Part shown: positions 62,545-64,000 of the stretch, in pieces | How positions within the stretch are numbered: position 1 is the stretch's first letter | How the letters are laid out: every line of letters begins with the position of its first letter | IMG/VR virus record: IMGVR_UViG_3300036715_002570 | Location: 62,001 to 126,000 of that record | Length of the DNA: 64,000 bases | From: a virus | Reading direction: 5' to 3' (one strand) | The notes under the pieces: model-generated | Told to the model about the DNA's origin: nothing | Database searches by the model: none | Seen by the model: the letters and a program-made list of their open reading frames with translations, nothing else | Translations under genes and position numbers: made by a program

Positions 62545-63066
62545 ATGGCCCGCACGCCCAAGCCGCAACCGCTCGTGACCAAGGAAACGCTGCAGCAGAT
62601 GATCCAGCTTGCAGCCAACCGCGCCGAGCAGAAGAAGATCGTTGGCCGCGCGCTCGTCGCGCTGTACCAACGTCAGACGCCGTCGGAACAGTCGTCTGAA
62701 ACGACGAAGGACAGCAACTCGATCGGGTTCTCCAGTGCCGATGCCGACGTCGGCTCCCGCTGCGCGAAGTACTTCCTGCAGCACCAGACGCTGCTCGACT
62801 GGATGTACGGCGTCTGGATGCAAGCCGGTAAGGGCGGCTATCCGCGTATCTGCCGGTACAGCCGCCAGCTGAACGAGATCGCTGAAGAGAAGGCGGCTCG
62901 CAAGCGTACGCTGATGCAGCGCCGCCTGGAGGAGCTGAAGGTGACCTATGGTGAGTGCGTCGACAGCGACGATCCGTCGATCCTCCAGCCGATCGTTGAC
63001 GAAATGCGCTCGCTCGAAGATCGACTGGGTGTTTCGCCCTACATCATCATTGGTGCTGTTGTCTAA
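62545..63066 (+). CDS. Early hypothetical protein of a phage-wide type
   Basis: 173 residues, RBS TGAGGAG. The central F-S-S-A-D-A-D-V-G-S-R, L-L-D-W-M-Y-G-V-W and Y-P-R-I-C-R-Y-S-R-Q-L-N resembles a family of phage hypotheticals I have no function for. A GATACT -10 lies at about 62513. Confidence 0.6.
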   Translation: MARTPKPQPLVTKETLQQMIQLAANRAEQKKIVGRALVALYQRQTPSEQSSETTKDSNSIGFSSADADVGSRCAKYFLQHQTLLDWMYGVWMQAGKGGYPRICRYSRQLNEIAEEKAARKRTLMQRRLEELKVTYGECVDSDDPSILQPIVDEMRSLEDRLGVSPYIIIGAVV

Positions 63067-63209
63067 ACTGAATAGGTCAGATACGCTCAATCCGTCAACT
63101 GAAAAATTCGCTCAATAAGAGTGGATCTGCTAAGCAGGGCACCCAGCCAGTAAGAGGAGGGTTGGGGCGGATCGGAAGGTTGGCGTATTCCAACCAACCA
63201 GGAGCGAGA

Positions 63210-63386
63210 ATGACCTGTGAAGCAGTCGAAGACACCGTCACCCCGACCGAGAACCTGAAGTCGCCCGTGTTCGCGGCGCTGATGGCCCAGATCATGATGC
63301 CGCAGCAATACGACACGATCATGCAACACGCGCTGGTGTCCGTCAACGCGAAGTGCCCCAGCCGCACTGTGACCATCGACAAGTGA
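63210..63386 (+). CDS. Small early protein
   Basis: 58 residues, RBS AGGAGCGA. Met/Ala/Val-rich middle. Not recognised. Confidence 0.55.
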   Translation: MTCEAVEDTVTPTENLKSPVFAALMAQIMMPQQYDTIMQHALVSVNAKCPSRTVTIDK

Positions 63387-63393
63387 GGAGATC

Positions 63394-63588
63394 ATGAGCA
63401 CCAACTTCGACAACATCGTCCTGATGGGCCAGATCCAACGGATCGCGGAGGCCCACGGTGTCCAAGCAGCCGCTCATGTCGCCGACGACGCTGGCGTCCC
63501 GTTCAAGCAGGCGCACGCGATCCTGCTGCCGTACTGCGCCCGTGGGCGCACGTCGGTCCCGGCCGTTAAGGTGCAGCTGCTGCACTAG
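63394..63588 (+). CDS. Small early protein
   Basis: 64 residues, RBS GAGGAG, 7 nt after the previous gene. Helical, Ala/His/Val-rich. Not recognised. Confidence 0.55.
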   Translation: MSTNFDNIVLMGQIQRIAEAHGVQAAAHVADDAGVPFKQAHAILLPYCARGRTSVPAVKVQLLH

Positions 63589-63601
63589 GCAGTTGCCAAG
63601 C

Positions 63602-63680
63602 CAGCAGCCTTTGTGGGATAGTTCCTACATCGGCTGCTGATTGAAGCGCAGCCGAGATGTTCTTCAATCAGCGGGAGCTT
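63602..63680 (+). promoter_or_regulatory. Leader with mutually exclusive hairpins
   Basis: CAGCAGCC pairs with GGCTGCTG; the same GCTG plus ATTGAAG can instead pair with CTTCAATCAGC (11 bp), which abuts the Shine-Dalgarno GGGAG of the next gene. GCGCAGCCG offers a further alternative. The arrangement resembles an attenuator or translational switch. Confidence 0.5.
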
Positions 63681-63682
63681 GC

Positions 63683-63913
63683 ATGGCAATCATCAAGGAA
63701 GACACTCCGACCACGCTCGGCGTTCAGTTCGTCGTCGAGCTGCAGGTGGCGAACCACATCGACGGCAACTACCTCGACCACGAGATGATGGCCTCTGCGA
63801 TCCACGGTGCGATCCGGTGGATGCTGGATCGCCGTGGATACGCCGGCTGCAAGACGACGGTCGACTCAGTGCAGTACGAAACCGATTACCCAATTGACAA
63901 GGCGGCGGAATGA
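63683..63913 (+). CDS. Early hypothetical protein
   Basis: 76 residues from the ATG at 63683. Mixed alpha/beta. Downstream gene overlaps as ATGA. Not recognised. Confidence 0.6.
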   Translation: MAIIKEDTPTTLGVQFVVELQVANHIDGNYLDHEMMASAIHGAIRWMLDRRGYAGCKTTVDSVQYETDYPIDKAAE

Positions 63914-64000
63914 TGAGAGAATTCTTCTACCGCACCGACTGGATCGGTGTTGCGATCGCGTTCGTGATCCTGTCCCTCTTCTTCACCACCGGAGCTGCTC
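63910..64000 (+). CDS. N-terminus of a membrane protein, cut by the window edge
   Basis: M-M-R-E-F-F-Y-R-T-D-W-I followed by a hydrophobic segment (V-A-I-A-F-V-I-L-S-L-F-F). Continues beyond the window. Confidence 0.55.
   Translation, partial: MMREFFYRTDWIGVAIAFVILSLFFTTGAA

Noticed and set aside
61813-63090. Reverse ORF of 425 codons
   Set aside because: Crosses several forward genes and a terminator; low-complexity Arg/Leu composition.

Overview
The window reads as part of the genome of a large, T4-related tailed phage of a Gram-negative host. Evidence: a gp23-type major capsid protein (8157-9296), an rIIA/rIIB pair (43789-47009), a candidate T4-T-type class III holin (47289-47930), a two-gene spanin with a lipoprotein partner (14917-15686), two phage tRNA genes plus a possible third, and at least fifteen T4-late-promoter-like octamers (T/C/G)ATAAATA directly ahead of genes. 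Most genes are short, tightly packed or overlapping by ATGA, and of unknown function. Homing endonucleases of several families are scattered among them. I cannot name the host species.

Layout. 0-6.5 kb: small hypotheticals, tRNA-Arg, a secreted alpha/beta hydrolase, a release-factor-like gene with an in-frame UGA, a decayed ligase gene, ADP-ribosylglycohydrolase and Pth2. 6.5-9.5 kb: a tRNA/homing-endonuclease mosaic followed by the major capsid gene. 9.6-13.4 kb: an HNH endonuclease, a CYTH protein and an RNA ligase split in two by a trans-splicing intein, with a Vsr-type endonuclease gene between the halves. 13.4-20.4 kb: TelA-like pair, spanins, late-type genes, a zinc-finger endonuclease and a DpdA-like transglycosylase. 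20.4-34 kb: dCTP-deaminase/dUTPase-like protein, GIY-YIG endonuclease, DnaQ exonuclease, QueE, a ubiquitin-like protein, Nudix, QueD and acidic or Lys/Ala-rich late proteins. 34-43.7 kb: HNH gene, tiny membrane ORFs, a SF2 helicase, a papain-like peptidase, DUF932-like protein, an outer-membrane barrel, PnuC and NadR. 43.8-52.2 kb: rIIA/rIIB, a broken SET-domain gene, the holin pair, a PPP phosphatase and a reverse-strand run of small membrane ORFs. 52.2-53.5 kb: a largely non-coding repeat region that could be an origin or control region. 53.5-64 kb: GC-rich small genes, most with their own sigma70-like promoter, probably early host-takeover genes.

How the genes work together. QueE, QueD and the DpdA-like protein suggest 7-deazaguanine DNA modification, with other steps encoded elsewhere. 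PnuC, NadR and the ADP-ribosylglycohydrolase suggest control of NAD and ADP-ribose during infection. RNA ligase (plus a ligase remnant), Pth2, tRNAs and the release-factor-like gene bear on translation and RNA repair. rII, holin and spanins control lysis. Two promoter classes stand out. One is sigma70-like (TTGAYC, 17-bp spacer, GATACT/TAGGAT), mostly before small early-type genes. The other is the T4-late-like octamer, often followed by a hairpin that holds the ribosome-binding site. All functional calls come from reading the sequence; no database search was run.
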